Source: an uncultured Candidatus Saccharibacteria bacterium (GTDB lineage Bacteria > Patescibacteriota > Saccharimonadia > Saccharimonadales > Saccharimonadaceae). From it: a stretch of DNA of 21,570 nucleotides. The first letter of the stretch is position 1, and each line of letters opens with the position of its first letter. Shown piece by piece: positions 14,615 to 21,570 of the stretch. The stretch covers positions 1 through 21,570 of the forward strand of contig CALHZJ010000004.1 of NCBI GenBank assembly GCA_938041005.1, given 5' to 3'. A program made the translations under genes and the position numbers. Under the pieces are notes generated by a model. That model saw only the letters and a list, made by a program, of their open reading frames with translations. It was not told where the DNA came from and made no database searches.

Positions 14615-15852
14615 TAGAATACATCCTCTCGTACTAGCGGCATACTCATACAGCGTGGACCGCCACGACCGCGTCCAAGCTCAGCACCACTAATTTCAAT
14701 AACTTCGATACCGTTTTCGCGCAATTTCTGGTTAGTTACGTAGTTGCGATCATAAGTCACCACAACACCCGGCGCAATTGCCAAAGTGTTTGAACCATCA
14801 TTCCATTGCTCACGAGCAGCAGCAATCGGATCGCCACCGCCACACTCAATCAACGTAACACTTGGCAAGCCTAGTGCAACTCTCAAGACGTGTTCCAGGT
14901 CTGTTTCGTGCGTGATTCGTGGGAATGGCTGACCTTCAACCTTCTCCAAAATGAAACAATTCATCCTGCCGCCGTGGTCGCGAATTTCTGGGTGAATCGT
15001 AAACTTATCACGATCAATCATCGTAAACACGGTGTCTAGGTGCATAAAGGCGTGAGATTTTGGAATCTCCATAGCGATGACTTTCTCGAATTTCGAGCCA
15101 GCAAACAGCTTGGTTGCCATCTTTTCAATTGCCTCAGCAGTTGTTCGTTCTGAAACACCAATTGCCATAACCTTATTACTTAATACTAATTCGTCACCAC
15201 CTTCCATTGAGAATTTCTCTGTGCGGTTGTACCAAACTGGCGCACGATTAGCAAAGCGTGGATGATGGTCGATGATGTAGCGCATAAATAGCGATTCACG
15301 ACGACGAGCCGTCCAGTGCATCTTGTTGATTGTCAAACCATTACCAATTGCGGCAGCTGGGTCGCGTGTAAAGTATAGGTTTGGCATCGGGTCGAGATAG
15401 AACGGATAACGATTTTTCTCGATCATATTATGCAACTGCTGATGTTGGTCTGGAGGCAAAGTAATTTCATCCTTGCGAACACCAGCCATAATCTTGCGAA
15501 TCATAGCGTGAGTTGGCAAATCCAACAAGAATTGGCGCAATGTTTGAGTAACACGGCGTGAATCCTGCTTAGAAGCAGCCAACATTTCATCGACAAATTG
15601 TTCGCGCAATTGATCTGTGCTAATTGCCTCGGCGACCAATTGATCTAGATACAAAACTTCGATTCCACGACTTCTCAATACTTCCGCAAAAGCATCATGT
15701 TCAGCCTGCGCCACTTTCAGATATGGAATATCGTCAAATAAAAGATCGGTCAGATAGTCTGGCGTCAAATTCTCCAGCTCTTCACCTGGCCGATGCAATA
15801 GAACGGTCTTAAGTTTTCCTATTTCAGACGTGATGTGAATTGGTTCGTCCAT
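14614..15852 (-). CDS. arcA: arginine deiminase
   Basis: 412 residues. Catalytic residues by pattern: D164 in FTRDP, E217 in MEGGDE, H271 and D273 in MHLDTVF, and nucleophile C401 in GGPRCMSMPL. It hydrolyses arginine to citrulline and ammonia. The ammonia raises local pH, which can also protect a neighbouring host cell in acid. The ATG at 15852 has a strong AGGGGAGGG Shine-Dalgarno; a GTG directly before it would add one residue but I prefer the ATG. It is the first gene of arcABDC. In human oral Saccharibacteria this system is known and is thought to have been acquired horizontally. Confidence 0.97.
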   Translation of the reverse strand: MDEPIHITSEIGKLKTVLLHRPGEELENLTPDYLTDLLFDDIPYLKVAQAEHDAFAEVLRSRGIEVLYLDQLVAEAISTDQLREQFVDEMLAASKQDSRRVTQTLRQFLLDLPTHAMIRKIMAGVRKDEITLPPDQHQQLHNMIEKNRYPFYLDPMPNLYFTRDPAAAIGNGLTINKMHWTARRRESLFMRYIIDHHPRFANRAPVWYNRTEKFSMEGGDELVLSNKVMAIGVSERTTAEAIEKMATKLFAGSKFEKVIAMEIPKSHAFMHLDTVFTMIDRDKFTIHPEIRDHGGRMNCFILEKVEGQPFPRITHETDLEHVLRVALGLPSVTLIECGGGDPIAAAREQWNDGSNTLAIAPGVVVTYDRNYVTNQKLRENGIEVIEISGAELGRGRGGPRCMSMPLVREDVF

Positions 15853-15887
15853 CACAACCCTCCCCTGTTTATATTAGTGATGTTTTA

Positions 15888-15915
15888 ATTGTAACACGTT
15901 TATGTTTTTGGGCAA
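15888..15915 (-). promoter_or_regulatory. promoter of the arc operon
   Basis: An extended -10, TGtTACAAT, with its hexamer at 15888-15893, and a TTGCCC -35 at 15910-15915 (16-bp spacing) that lies in the end of the methyltransferase gene. Predicted start is near 15881, giving a leader of about 29 nt with a strong Shine-Dalgarno. I see no convincing ArgR box. Confidence 0.5.
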
Positions 15916-16532
15916 GAGGAGATGATTGCCAGACTAGCTTCAGTTCTGACTGTGAATTGTCGATTAACTTTCAGCCATTCATCAGTAGCTTTTGCGGCAC
16001 CCGGCAGAGCTTCATTTGCGTAATCATCGACAATAATTATCGCGTCTTTATTAAACTTACTTTCACAAACCCGAAAAGAATCGACAATTGACTCGTAAAA
16101 ATCGCCATCAAAAAACGCAAACATAATATTTTCCGGCACATCATCAGAAGTAAAATCAGAAAACCAGCCTTTGTGAATAATCGGCGACTTCAATCCTGCT
16201 TTCTTAAAATTCTGGACAAACGTCTTACGCGGCGCTAATAACTCGCCAGCCTTAAATTGATCACCCGCAGCGCTATTATCCTTCTGGGTTTTTTCTGGCA
16301 ATCCCGCAAACGAATCGTAAACGTGAAACTCGCCCGTAAAATCATAAGCGTCCAGCAGTCGGCGAATAAACAAACTAGTTGTGCCAACATAACAGCCAAA
16401 CTCCACAATGTTTCCAGTAGCGCCACGACGTAAAGTTTTTTCCAACTCTCTTAAAAGCGCGCCAAGTTCTTTTATGTCGACTTGGTCGGAAATGATCGGG
16501 TATTTAGTGAGGAGTTGGCCTGCGATATTCAT
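15900..16532 (-). CDS. TylF/MycF-like class I SAM-dependent methyltransferase
   Basis: 210 residues. The SAM motif is VEFGCYVGTTS (43-53), the second acidic strand is VYDSFAGLPE (71-80), and FFDGDFYES (141-148) with IIIVDDY (166-171) supplies the D142, D169 and D170 that bind metal in TylF-type enzymes. WFSDF and the final GAAKATDEWL helix also match. TylF and MycF methylate sugar hydroxyls on macrolides; here a surface glycan or sugar nucleotide is more likely, but the substrate is unknown. A TATAAT ends 6 nt before the ATG. It is on the same strand as arcA, 47 bp upstream, so read-through into the arc operon is possible. Confidence 0.82.
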   Translation of the reverse strand: MNIAGQLLTKYPIISDQVDIKELGALLRELEKTLRRGATGNIVEFGCYVGTTSLFIRRLLDAYDFTGEFHVYDSFAGLPEKTQKDNSAAGDQFKAGELLAPRKTFVQNFKKAGLKSPIIHKGWFSDFTSDDVPENIMFAFFDGDFYESIVDSFRVCESKFNKDAIIIVDDYANEALPGAAKATDEWLKVNRQFTVRTEASLAIISSCPKT

Positions 16533-16538
16533 GACTTA

Positions 16539-16567
16539 ATTATAAATAGTTCGCCAAATATCGACAA
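16539..16567 (-). promoter_or_regulatory. promoter of the TylF-like methyltransferase gene
   Basis: TATAAT at 16539-16544, TTGTCG -35 at 16562-16567, 17-bp spacing. The ATG begins 6 nt after the -10; no Shine-Dalgarno is present. Confidence 0.55.
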
Positions 16568-16630
16568 ATTTATCAACGACGCAGCCCTATATATTTACAG
16601 TTTTATGAAGTAAACTATCAATTATCACCT

Positions 16631-17371
16631 ATGAATAACCACAACATTATCAAAACATTTTCGCCGAAACAACTGGACATAAAACAGTTAAATTCGCTTC
16701 AATCCACCTTGCGAAAATCAAACATAATTGTATATGGTGAAATTCACGGCATAAAAGAAAATGCTGATATTATCTACACTCTAGTTATAAAACTTGGCGT
16801 AAAGAGATTAGCTATTGAAGCCAGCCCCGCCGTATCCAACTTCATCAATTCGGTAAAGACCGGCTCTTGCGATTTTTCCTTAGTTGATGAAGACCTTTTT
16901 GATTCAAGCATTTTATCTCTTGAAATGATAAAGACGATAGCAATTCTTCTACAGCAAAACCAACTTAAAGAACTTATTTTTATTGATACATTTTTTGATA
17001 ATTTAGATGAGGACGCCGTCATATCACCAAGCCCGCAGGAACGAGAAAAACAACTAGCTAAAAATATCCTCGGAATTGACGGCTCTCTACCAACATTATG
17101 TATTATGGGGCAATGGCACACGCAACCTAACATTATTAAAAATAACGAAACGCAACATAAATCAGCGCTATATCGCTTAAGAAAAGTAAAGCCAAATATA
17201 CCGTTTATTCACAATGTCTACCGACAAGGACAATTATTTAACGACGGAAAAATAATTGAACTTCCGAAAAACCCATCAATTCCGCCTTATTATGAGATTG
17301 TCCAGAAAACTGATATTGATTTTGAGCTACACATACCCGAAGCGACAAAAATATCACTATGTAAAAAATAG
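16631..17371 (+). CDS. putative EreA/ChaN-like superfamily protein of unknown function
   Basis: 246 residues, soluble, without a signal peptide. VYGEIHGIKENADII (34-48) gives a GExHG motif, E63 lies in LAIEASP, and CIMGQWHT (157-164) gives a second G-x-x-H motif. Paired motifs of this type at strand ends are seen in the erythromycin esterase/ChaN/TraB-like superfamily, where the His and Glu residues form the active or ligand site. I would not name a substrate. The gene looks more AT-rich than the arc genes and is the only plus-strand gene between dsbA and the tRNA. A possible promoter is TTTACA (16594-16599) with TATCAA (16616-16621), 9 nt before the ATG. Its stop is 7 bp from the convergent ABC gene. 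Confidence 0.68.
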   Translation: MNNHNIIKTFSPKQLDIKQLNSLQSTLRKSNIIVYGEIHGIKENADIIYTLVIKLGVKRLAIEASPAVSNFINSVKTGSCDFSLVDEDLFDSSILSLEMIKTIAILLQQNQLKELIFIDTFFDNLDEDAVISPSPQEREKQLAKNILGIDGSLPTLCIMGQWHTQPNIIKNNETQHKSALYRLRKVKPNIPFIHNVYRQGQLFNDGKIIELPKNPSIPPYYEIVQKTDIDFELHIPEATKISLCKK

Positions 17372-17378
17372 CGAACGT

Positions 17379-19373
17379 CTACTCAGAAAACTGGCTATTA
17401 TAAAGCTCAGCGTAAAATCCATTTTGCTTCAGCAGAGTTTCGTGATTGCCCTGCTCAATGATATTCCCGTCCTTAACCACCAAAATCAAATCAGCGTCAC
17501 GAATGGTACTCAGACGATGCGCAATAACAAAACTAGTTTTTCCCTGCATCAACTTGTCCATGGCTTTTTGGATAAGGACTTCGGTGCGCGTATCAACCGA
17601 GCTTGTCGCTTCATCCAGAATCAGCATTGGCGCTTTTTCTAGCATCGCCCTGGCAATTGTCAGCAACTGCTTTTCTCCCTGGGAAATATTAGCGGCCTCC
17701 TCACCAAGAACCATATCATAGCCACCAGGTAACGACCGCACAAAATGATCAACATGCGCTTCTTTGGCGGTTTTTATCATCTCTTCTTCGGTGGCTTTTG
17801 GATTGCCATACATCAAATTCTGACGAATCGTGCCATTAAACAGCCACGTATCCTGCAGCACCATACCAAACATTTGCCGCACATCGCTACGTTTCATTTT
17901 ACGAATATCTACGCCGTCAATCTTAATCGAACCGCTATTAATCTCATAAAATCGCATCAACAAGTTAACTAGCGTCGTTTTGCCAGCACCAGTCGGACCA
18001 ACAATTGCCACGCGCTGACCTGGCTTAATGTGCGCCGACAAACCTTTGATGATAGTTTGGTCTGGCTTATAGCCAAAGACGACGTTGTCAAATTCAACTT
18101 CGCCTTTTATGTCAGACAATTTTACCAAGTTATTCGATTCAACCGCTTCTTCTGGCTCGTCCAAAAACTCAAACACTCGCTCGGCGGCAGCAGCTGTCGA
18201 TTGCAAAATATTAGCGATATTAGCAACCTGAACCAGTGGCTGATTGAATTGATCGACGTATTGAATAAACGCCTGAATATCGCCGATTTTCAGTCGACCA
18301 TTAATCGCCAGCCAACTGCCCAAAATTGTCATAGCAACGTAGCCAATATTGCTGATAAAATTTATAATCGGGTGAATCAAGCCAGAAAAGAACTGAGCTT
18401 TCCAAGCGCTCTCCTGAAGCCGATTATTAATCTTAGAAAACTTAGCAATCGATTTTTTCTGGCCATTAAAGACGCGCATCACTTGATGACCGCCATACAT
18501 TTCTTCAATGTGTCCATTAAGTTCGCCAAGCTGCGTTTGCTGGCGTAAAAATTGTTTTTGCGAGCTCTTTGCAATCAGCGTAATCACGCCACCCGCCAAC
18601 GGAAGCACCAGTAGCGCAACTAGCGACATCTGCCAGCTAATCGAAAACATCATCACCAAAATCCCCAGCACCGTAACCGTTGAAGTTACAATTTGCGACA
18701 AACTCTGATTTAGCGTTTGGCTAATCGTATCGACGTCATTAGTTATGCGACTAAGAACCTCGCCGTAAGTTTGCTTATCGAAATAACTCAGCGGCAAGCG
18801 ATTTATTTTTTCGGACAATTGTTGTCGCATTCTGAAAGTTACGGTTTGCGTCACCTGAGTCATTATCCACGTTTGAATATAGCGAAAAATTGCACTCAAC
18901 ACATACATTCCGACTAGCAAAATAATTATTCGCCAAATAGCGTCAAAATGAAATTCTGGACGCCGACTAAGATCTAGCTTTTTAATCGACTCAAGTTGAC
19001 TGGATGGAATCTGTTTTTCAATCTCCGACTTATTCGGCAATCGGTTCAAAACGTCCGCGCCAGTAGTTCCCGCCGGTAAAGAAACGCCTTTTGGCAGCTT
19101 ACTAGTAATCACCTCGTAGGCTTTCATATTGGCGTAATCATCAACAATTTGATTCGTCGCGCCGCCTAAAATCTTCGGGCTGGCAATCGCAAAAATCGTG
19201 CTCCCAATTGCAAAAACCAACACCATCAACATTTGCCATCGAAAATCCGACAAATATTTAATCAGCTTCTTGACCGTTCCCTTGAAATCTTTAGCCTTTT
19301 CGCCAGTGCCCATTCCGCCCATCGGGCCGCCCATTCGTACTTGCTGACGTTTTTTCGTGGTTTGCCTAGACAT
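17379..19373 (-). CDS. ABC exporter subunit with canonical catalytic site (BmrD/TM288-like)
   Basis: 664 residues. A Gly/Met-rich N-terminus is followed by a six-helix type IV exporter domain (about 35-390) and an ATPase domain from about 425. Walker A is GPTGAGKT (459-466), the Q-loop has Q507, Walker B is LILDEATS with catalytic E588, and the H-loop has H619. The signature is ISQGE (563-567) instead of LSGGQ. A 65-residue hydrophilic stretch (about 78-143) between helices 1 and 2 forms an extra outer domain, as in BmrD and EfrD. It pairs with the upstream subunit, which overlaps it by one base (TAATG) and carries its AAAGGAG Shine-Dalgarno. Substrate could be drugs, lipids or peptides; sequence does not decide. 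Confidence 0.92.
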   Translation of the reverse strand: MSRQTTKKRQQVRMGGPMGGMGTGEKAKDFKGTVKKLIKYLSDFRWQMLMVLVFAIGSTIFAIASPKILGGATNQIVDDYANMKAYEVITSKLPKGVSLPAGTTGADVLNRLPNKSEIEKQIPSSQLESIKKLDLSRRPEFHFDAIWRIIILLVGMYVLSAIFRYIQTWIMTQVTQTVTFRMRQQLSEKINRLPLSYFDKQTYGEVLSRITNDVDTISQTLNQSLSQIVTSTVTVLGILVMMFSISWQMSLVALLVLPLAGGVITLIAKSSQKQFLRQQTQLGELNGHIEEMYGGHQVMRVFNGQKKSIAKFSKINNRLQESAWKAQFFSGLIHPIINFISNIGYVAMTILGSWLAINGRLKIGDIQAFIQYVDQFNQPLVQVANIANILQSTAAAAERVFEFLDEPEEAVESNNLVKLSDIKGEVEFDNVVFGYKPDQTIIKGLSAHIKPGQRVAIVGPTGAGKTTLVNLLMRFYEINSGSIKIDGVDIRKMKRSDVRQMFGMVLQDTWLFNGTIRQNLMYGNPKATEEEMIKTAKEAHVDHFVRSLPGGYDMVLGEEAANISQGEKQLLTIARAMLEKAPMLILDEATSSVDTRTEVLIQKAMDKLMQGKTSFVIAHRLSTIRDADLILVVKDGNIIEQGNHETLLKQNGFYAELYNSQFSE

Positions 19374-21133
19374 TACAACACTCCTTTCGCAGCAATAGAC
19401 ATTTTCTGTAAATCATCTTCCGAAAGTTGCGAAGCGGCAATTTCTTGATAAACTTCACAATCTTTCATCAATTCCTGATGCGTTCCCTGACCAACAATTT
19501 TTCCCTCATTAAGCACAATAATCTTATCGGCATTCATAATCGTATTAATTCGCTGACCGACAATTAACACAGTTTTATTCTTAGTTTCCTTTGCAAGCGC
19601 AGCCCGTAACTTCGCGTCCGTCTTAAAATCAAGCGCCGAAAACGAATCGTCAAAAATGTAAACATTCGGCTCAACCGCAATAGCCCTCGCGATCGACAAA
19701 CGCTGGCGCTGACCACCAGAAACATTGCTACCGCCCTGAGCGATTTCACTTTTATAACCATTTTTTAACTCGCTAATAAATTCTTCCGCTTGGGCAATTT
19801 TGGCCGCTTTTTCAACCAACTTATCACTAGCCTCAGCGTTGCCGTATTTGATATTGCTAGCAACCGTCCCACTAAACAGCACGCCTTTTTGCGGCACGTA
19901 ACCAATTTGACCAGACAAATCTTCCAATCTCAGATTTCTAATATCCACGCCATCAAGCAAAATCTGCCCCGCCGAAACATCATAGAAACGAGGGATCAAA
20001 TTTATCAACGTCGACTTTCCCGAACCAGTACTACCAATAAACGCCGTTGTCTGACCAGGTTCAGCTACAAAATTAATATCCGAAAGCACTGGCAAATCCG
20101 CGTCAGGATAAGTAAATGTAACATCCTTAAACTCAATTTTTCCCTTGGCATCTTTTGGTAGTTTTTTCGGCGACTTCGGGTCAATAATTGATGGCGAAGT
20201 ATCCAAAACTTCTCCGACTCGACGCACTGATACTGCGGCTCGCGGCACCATAATAAACACCATTGACAGCAACAAGAATGAGATTATCACCTGCATCGCG
20301 TATTCCAAAAACGCCATCATATTACCAATTTGCAAATTGCCACTGCTTATCAAATGCGCGCCAAACCACACAATTGCCACACTCGAAAAGTTCATCACTA
20401 AAGTCATAATCGGATCAAGCAACATCATCAAACGGTTCACAAATAAATTCATCTTGTTCAATTCCACGTTGGCTTCTTGGAATTTTTTCTGCTCAATCTT
20501 CTCGTTATGGAACGCACGAATAACTTTTAGTCCAACCAAATTTTCCCGCGCCACCAAATTAAGTTTATCCACCAGAGTCTGTAATTTCTTAAACCTAGGT
20601 ATGGCAATCGTAAATAACGCGGCGATAACCACAAACAAAACGAACACCGCCAAAGCGATAATCCAGCTTAGGTCTGGTGCATTATTCATGGCTTTTTGCA
20701 GACCACCAATTGCCATAATCGGCGCCATTAACGCCAGCCTCAGCAGCATTATTGACGTTGTTTGAATCTGCTGAATATCATTCGTTGAGCGCGTAATCAG
20801 CGACGCCGTAGAAAACTTATTAAAGTCCGCCAAAGAAAAACTTTCTATTCGTTCAAACAATTTCAATCGCAATTTTTGCGCCATTCCCGTAGCAATTCGC
20901 GCCGCCAAAAAACCCACGACAATTGAACAAAACCCACCAGCCGCCGTCACCAAAATCATCATCAAGCCATTATTCCAAATCGCCGACATATCTTGTTTAA
21001 TAATGCCGTTATTGACAATTTCCGACATTTTATCCGGCAGCCACAAATTCGCCATCACAACGCCATACGTGAATCCAATCAAGATAATAAACAGCAACCA
21101 ATAGTCTCTAAAAATTCGTAAAATATGTTTCAT
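19373..21133 (-). CDS. ABC exporter subunit with degenerate catalytic site (BmrC/TM287-like)
   Basis: 586 residues. A six-helix exporter domain (about 10-305) is followed by an ATPase domain. Walker A GSTGSGKS (367-374) and signature VSGGQ (471-475) are intact, but Walker B reads IFDDSFSALD, so the catalytic Glu is D496, and the H-loop histidine is Q527 (IVGQRINT). This is the known pattern of the regulatory half of heterodimeric exporters: its own ATP site is degenerate while its VSGGQ completes the active site of the partner. The ATG has an AAAGG Shine-Dalgarno 7 nt upstream. It is first in a two-gene operon, divergent from the tRNA-Pro gene. Confidence 0.92.
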   Translation of the reverse strand: MKHILRIFRDYWLLFIILIGFTYGVVMANLWLPDKMSEIVNNGIIKQDMSAIWNNGLMMILVTAAGGFCSIVVGFLAARIATGMAQKLRLKLFERIESFSLADFNKFSTASLITRSTNDIQQIQTTSIMLLRLALMAPIMAIGGLQKAMNNAPDLSWIIALAVFVLFVVIAALFTIAIPRFKKLQTLVDKLNLVARENLVGLKVIRAFHNEKIEQKKFQEANVELNKMNLFVNRLMMLLDPIMTLVMNFSSVAIVWFGAHLISSGNLQIGNMMAFLEYAMQVIISFLLLSMVFIMVPRAAVSVRRVGEVLDTSPSIIDPKSPKKLPKDAKGKIEFKDVTFTYPDADLPVLSDINFVAEPGQTTAFIGSTGSGKSTLINLIPRFYDVSAGQILLDGVDIRNLRLEDLSGQIGYVPQKGVLFSGTVASNIKYGNAEASDKLVEKAAKIAQAEEFISELKNGYKSEIAQGGSNVSGGQRQRLSIARAIAVEPNVYIFDDSFSALDFKTDAKLRAALAKETKNKTVLIVGQRINTIMNADKIIVLNEGKIVGQGTHQELMKDCEVYQEIAASQLSEDDLQKMSIAAKGVL

Positions 21134-21165
21134 TTATAGTCCTTTACGCTCTAAGTCCATCTTAT

Positions 21166-21174
21166 ATTATATCA
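21166..21174 (-). promoter_or_regulatory. extended -10 promoter of the ABC exporter operon
   Basis: TGaTATAAT, hexamer at 21166-21171. Predicted start is near 21159, leaving a leader of about 26 nt that contains the Shine-Dalgarno. I find no good -35, as is usual for extended -10 promoters. Confidence 0.55.
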
Positions 21175-21210
21175 TTTTAGAACTAGTCGATTCCATTTTA
21201 ATAATTACAA

Positions 21211-21240
21211 TTGGACAAAAATATCTGTTAGTTTTATACT
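21211..21240 (+). promoter_or_regulatory. promoter of tRNA-Pro
   Basis: TTGGAC (21211-21216) or TGGACA one base later, and TATACT (21235-21240), with 17-18 bp between. Predicted start is near 21247, just before the mature 5' end. Confidence 0.55.
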
Positions 21241-21252
21241 GTTTTTTAGCGT

Positions 21253-21329
21253 CGGGGTGTGGCGCAGCTCGGTAGCGCGCACCGTTCGGGACGGTGAGGT
21301 CGCTGGTTCAAATCCAGTCACCCCGACCA
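21253..21329 (+). tRNA. tRNA-Pro (anticodon CGG)
   Basis: A 77-nt cloverleaf. The acceptor CGGGGTG pairs with CACCCCG, with discriminator A and an encoded CCA. The D arm contains GGCGCAGCTCGGTAGCGC, the anticodon arm is CACCG-TTCGGGA-CGGTG with anticodon CGG and G37, and the T arm contains GGTTCAAATCC. The C1-G72 pair and G37 are typical of bacterial tRNA-Pro. It reads CCG codons. Confidence 0.96.
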
Positions 21330-21347
21330 TGAAATTATTGGGTGTAC

Positions 21348-21392
21348 GTTCAGCTTAATTGAACCTCTGGCTATTAGCAATCAAAGGAGGTT
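21348..21392 (+). promoter_or_regulatory. possible alternative-hairpin leader of the Nudix gene
   Basis: Hairpin 1 is GTTCA (21348-21352) with TGAAC (21360-21364). Hairpin 2 is AACCTC (21362-21367) with GAGGTT (21387-21392), which covers the Shine-Dalgarno of the Nudix gene. They share three bases, so they exclude each other. The stems are short and the function is unproven. Confidence 0.3.
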
Positions 21393-21394
21393 TT

Positions 21395-21570
21395 ATGCGA
21401 CGAAGAGTAAACGTACGCGGAATTATTATCGATGAAAACGGCGAAATTTTCTGCCAACAATTGACCGCCAATAACGGCAAAGGGCGTAATTTTTGGTGTA
21501 CGCCGGGCGGCGGCTTGGAAATGGGCGAAAGCTTGCTGGACGGCTTGCGTCGAGAAATGATTGAAGAAAC
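21395..21570 (+). CDS. Nudix hydrolase, N-terminal part (partial)
   Basis: 58 complete codons are visible and the gene runs past the window end. The Nudix box GX5EX7REUXEE is present up to the edge: G39, E45, R53, E54, E57 and E58 in GGGLEMGESLLDGLRREMIEE. The preceding FWCTPGG is the usual strand leading into the box. Such enzymes hydrolyse nucleoside diphosphates linked to another group. The ATG has a very strong AAAGGAGG Shine-Dalgarno 4 nt upstream. I see no separate promoter after tRNA-Pro, so it may be transcribed with the tRNA. Confidence 0.9.
   Translation, partial: MRRRVNVRGIIIDENGEIFCQQLTANNGKGRNFWCTPGGGLEMGESLLDGLRREMIEE

Noticed and set aside
15853..15899. Possible ArgR operator upstream of arcA
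   Set aside because: I looked for an AT-rich ARG box with TGAAT/ATTCA half-sites and found none.
1..21570. CRISPR arrays, insertion sequences, prophage genes, rRNA
   Set aside because: I saw no regularly spaced repeats, transposase motifs, integrase or phage structural genes, and no rRNA stretches on either strand.
1..21570. Recoded TGA codon as in some other CPR groups
   Set aside because: The genes recognised here have no internal TGA, and the MazG-like gene ends with TGA right after its conserved tail.

Overview
The window looks like chromosomal DNA of a Candidatus Saccharibacteria (TM7, CPR/Patescibacteria) bacterium, probably one of the host-associated, TM7x-like lineages. I infer this from the complete arginine deiminase operon in the order arcA-arcB-arcD-arcC, extreme gene packing (1-10 bp gaps, TAATG overlaps), many short membrane or secreted proteins of no familiar family, and the general protein make-up. 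No 16S rRNA is present, so the assignment is by inference. TGA, TAA and TAG all serve as stops, so the genetic code appears standard.

Layout. 1-716: 3' end of murC (+), convergent with a MazG-like pyrophosphohydrolase. 734-2302: trmB (-) and an MscS channel (+), divergent from overlapping -10 elements. 2306-3736: four small minus-strand membrane or secreted proteins, including a DUF948-like/YtxH pair. 3893-4432: a VIT/CCC1-type metal transporter (+). 4429-6959: a tiny YbdD-like ORF, a secreted CAP-domain protein and aspS (-). 6998-8038: a CNNM/CBS protein (-). 8074-8766: a DsbA-like thiol oxidoreductase (+) ending at a strong bidirectional terminator. 8818-9117: a ~300 bp stretch without a large gene, holding a promoter and a candidate 30-codon gene (-). 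9118-11010: two tandem corA paralogues (-). 11087-15852: the arginine deiminase operon (-). 15900-16532: a TylF-like methyltransferase (-). 16631-17371: a protein with EreA/ChaN-like motifs (+). 17379-21133: the two subunits of a heterodimeric ABC exporter (-). 21253-21329: tRNA-Pro(CGG), followed by the 5' part of a Nudix hydrolase gene that runs off the window.

How the parts work together. ArcA splits arginine to citrulline and ammonia, ArcB makes ornithine and carbamoyl phosphate, ArcC makes ATP, and the ArcD-type carrier should exchange arginine for ornithine. For an organism with very little energy metabolism this is an ATP and alkali source. CNNM/CBS, two CorA and the VIT protein form a divalent-metal theme. 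The DsbA-like protein fits two secreted proteins here that each carry exactly two cysteines.

The most general signal is regulatory. Genes at the head of a transcription unit (trmB, mscS, the 181-codon secreted protein, vit, aspS, cnnm, both corA, the methyltransferase) have a sigma70-type -10 hexamer ending only 6-9 nt before the ATG and no Shine-Dalgarno, so they are probably leaderless. Operon-internal genes, and arcA, dsbA, the ABC operon and the Nudix gene, have clear Shine-Dalgarno sequences; the first three of those transcripts start from extended -10 promoters.
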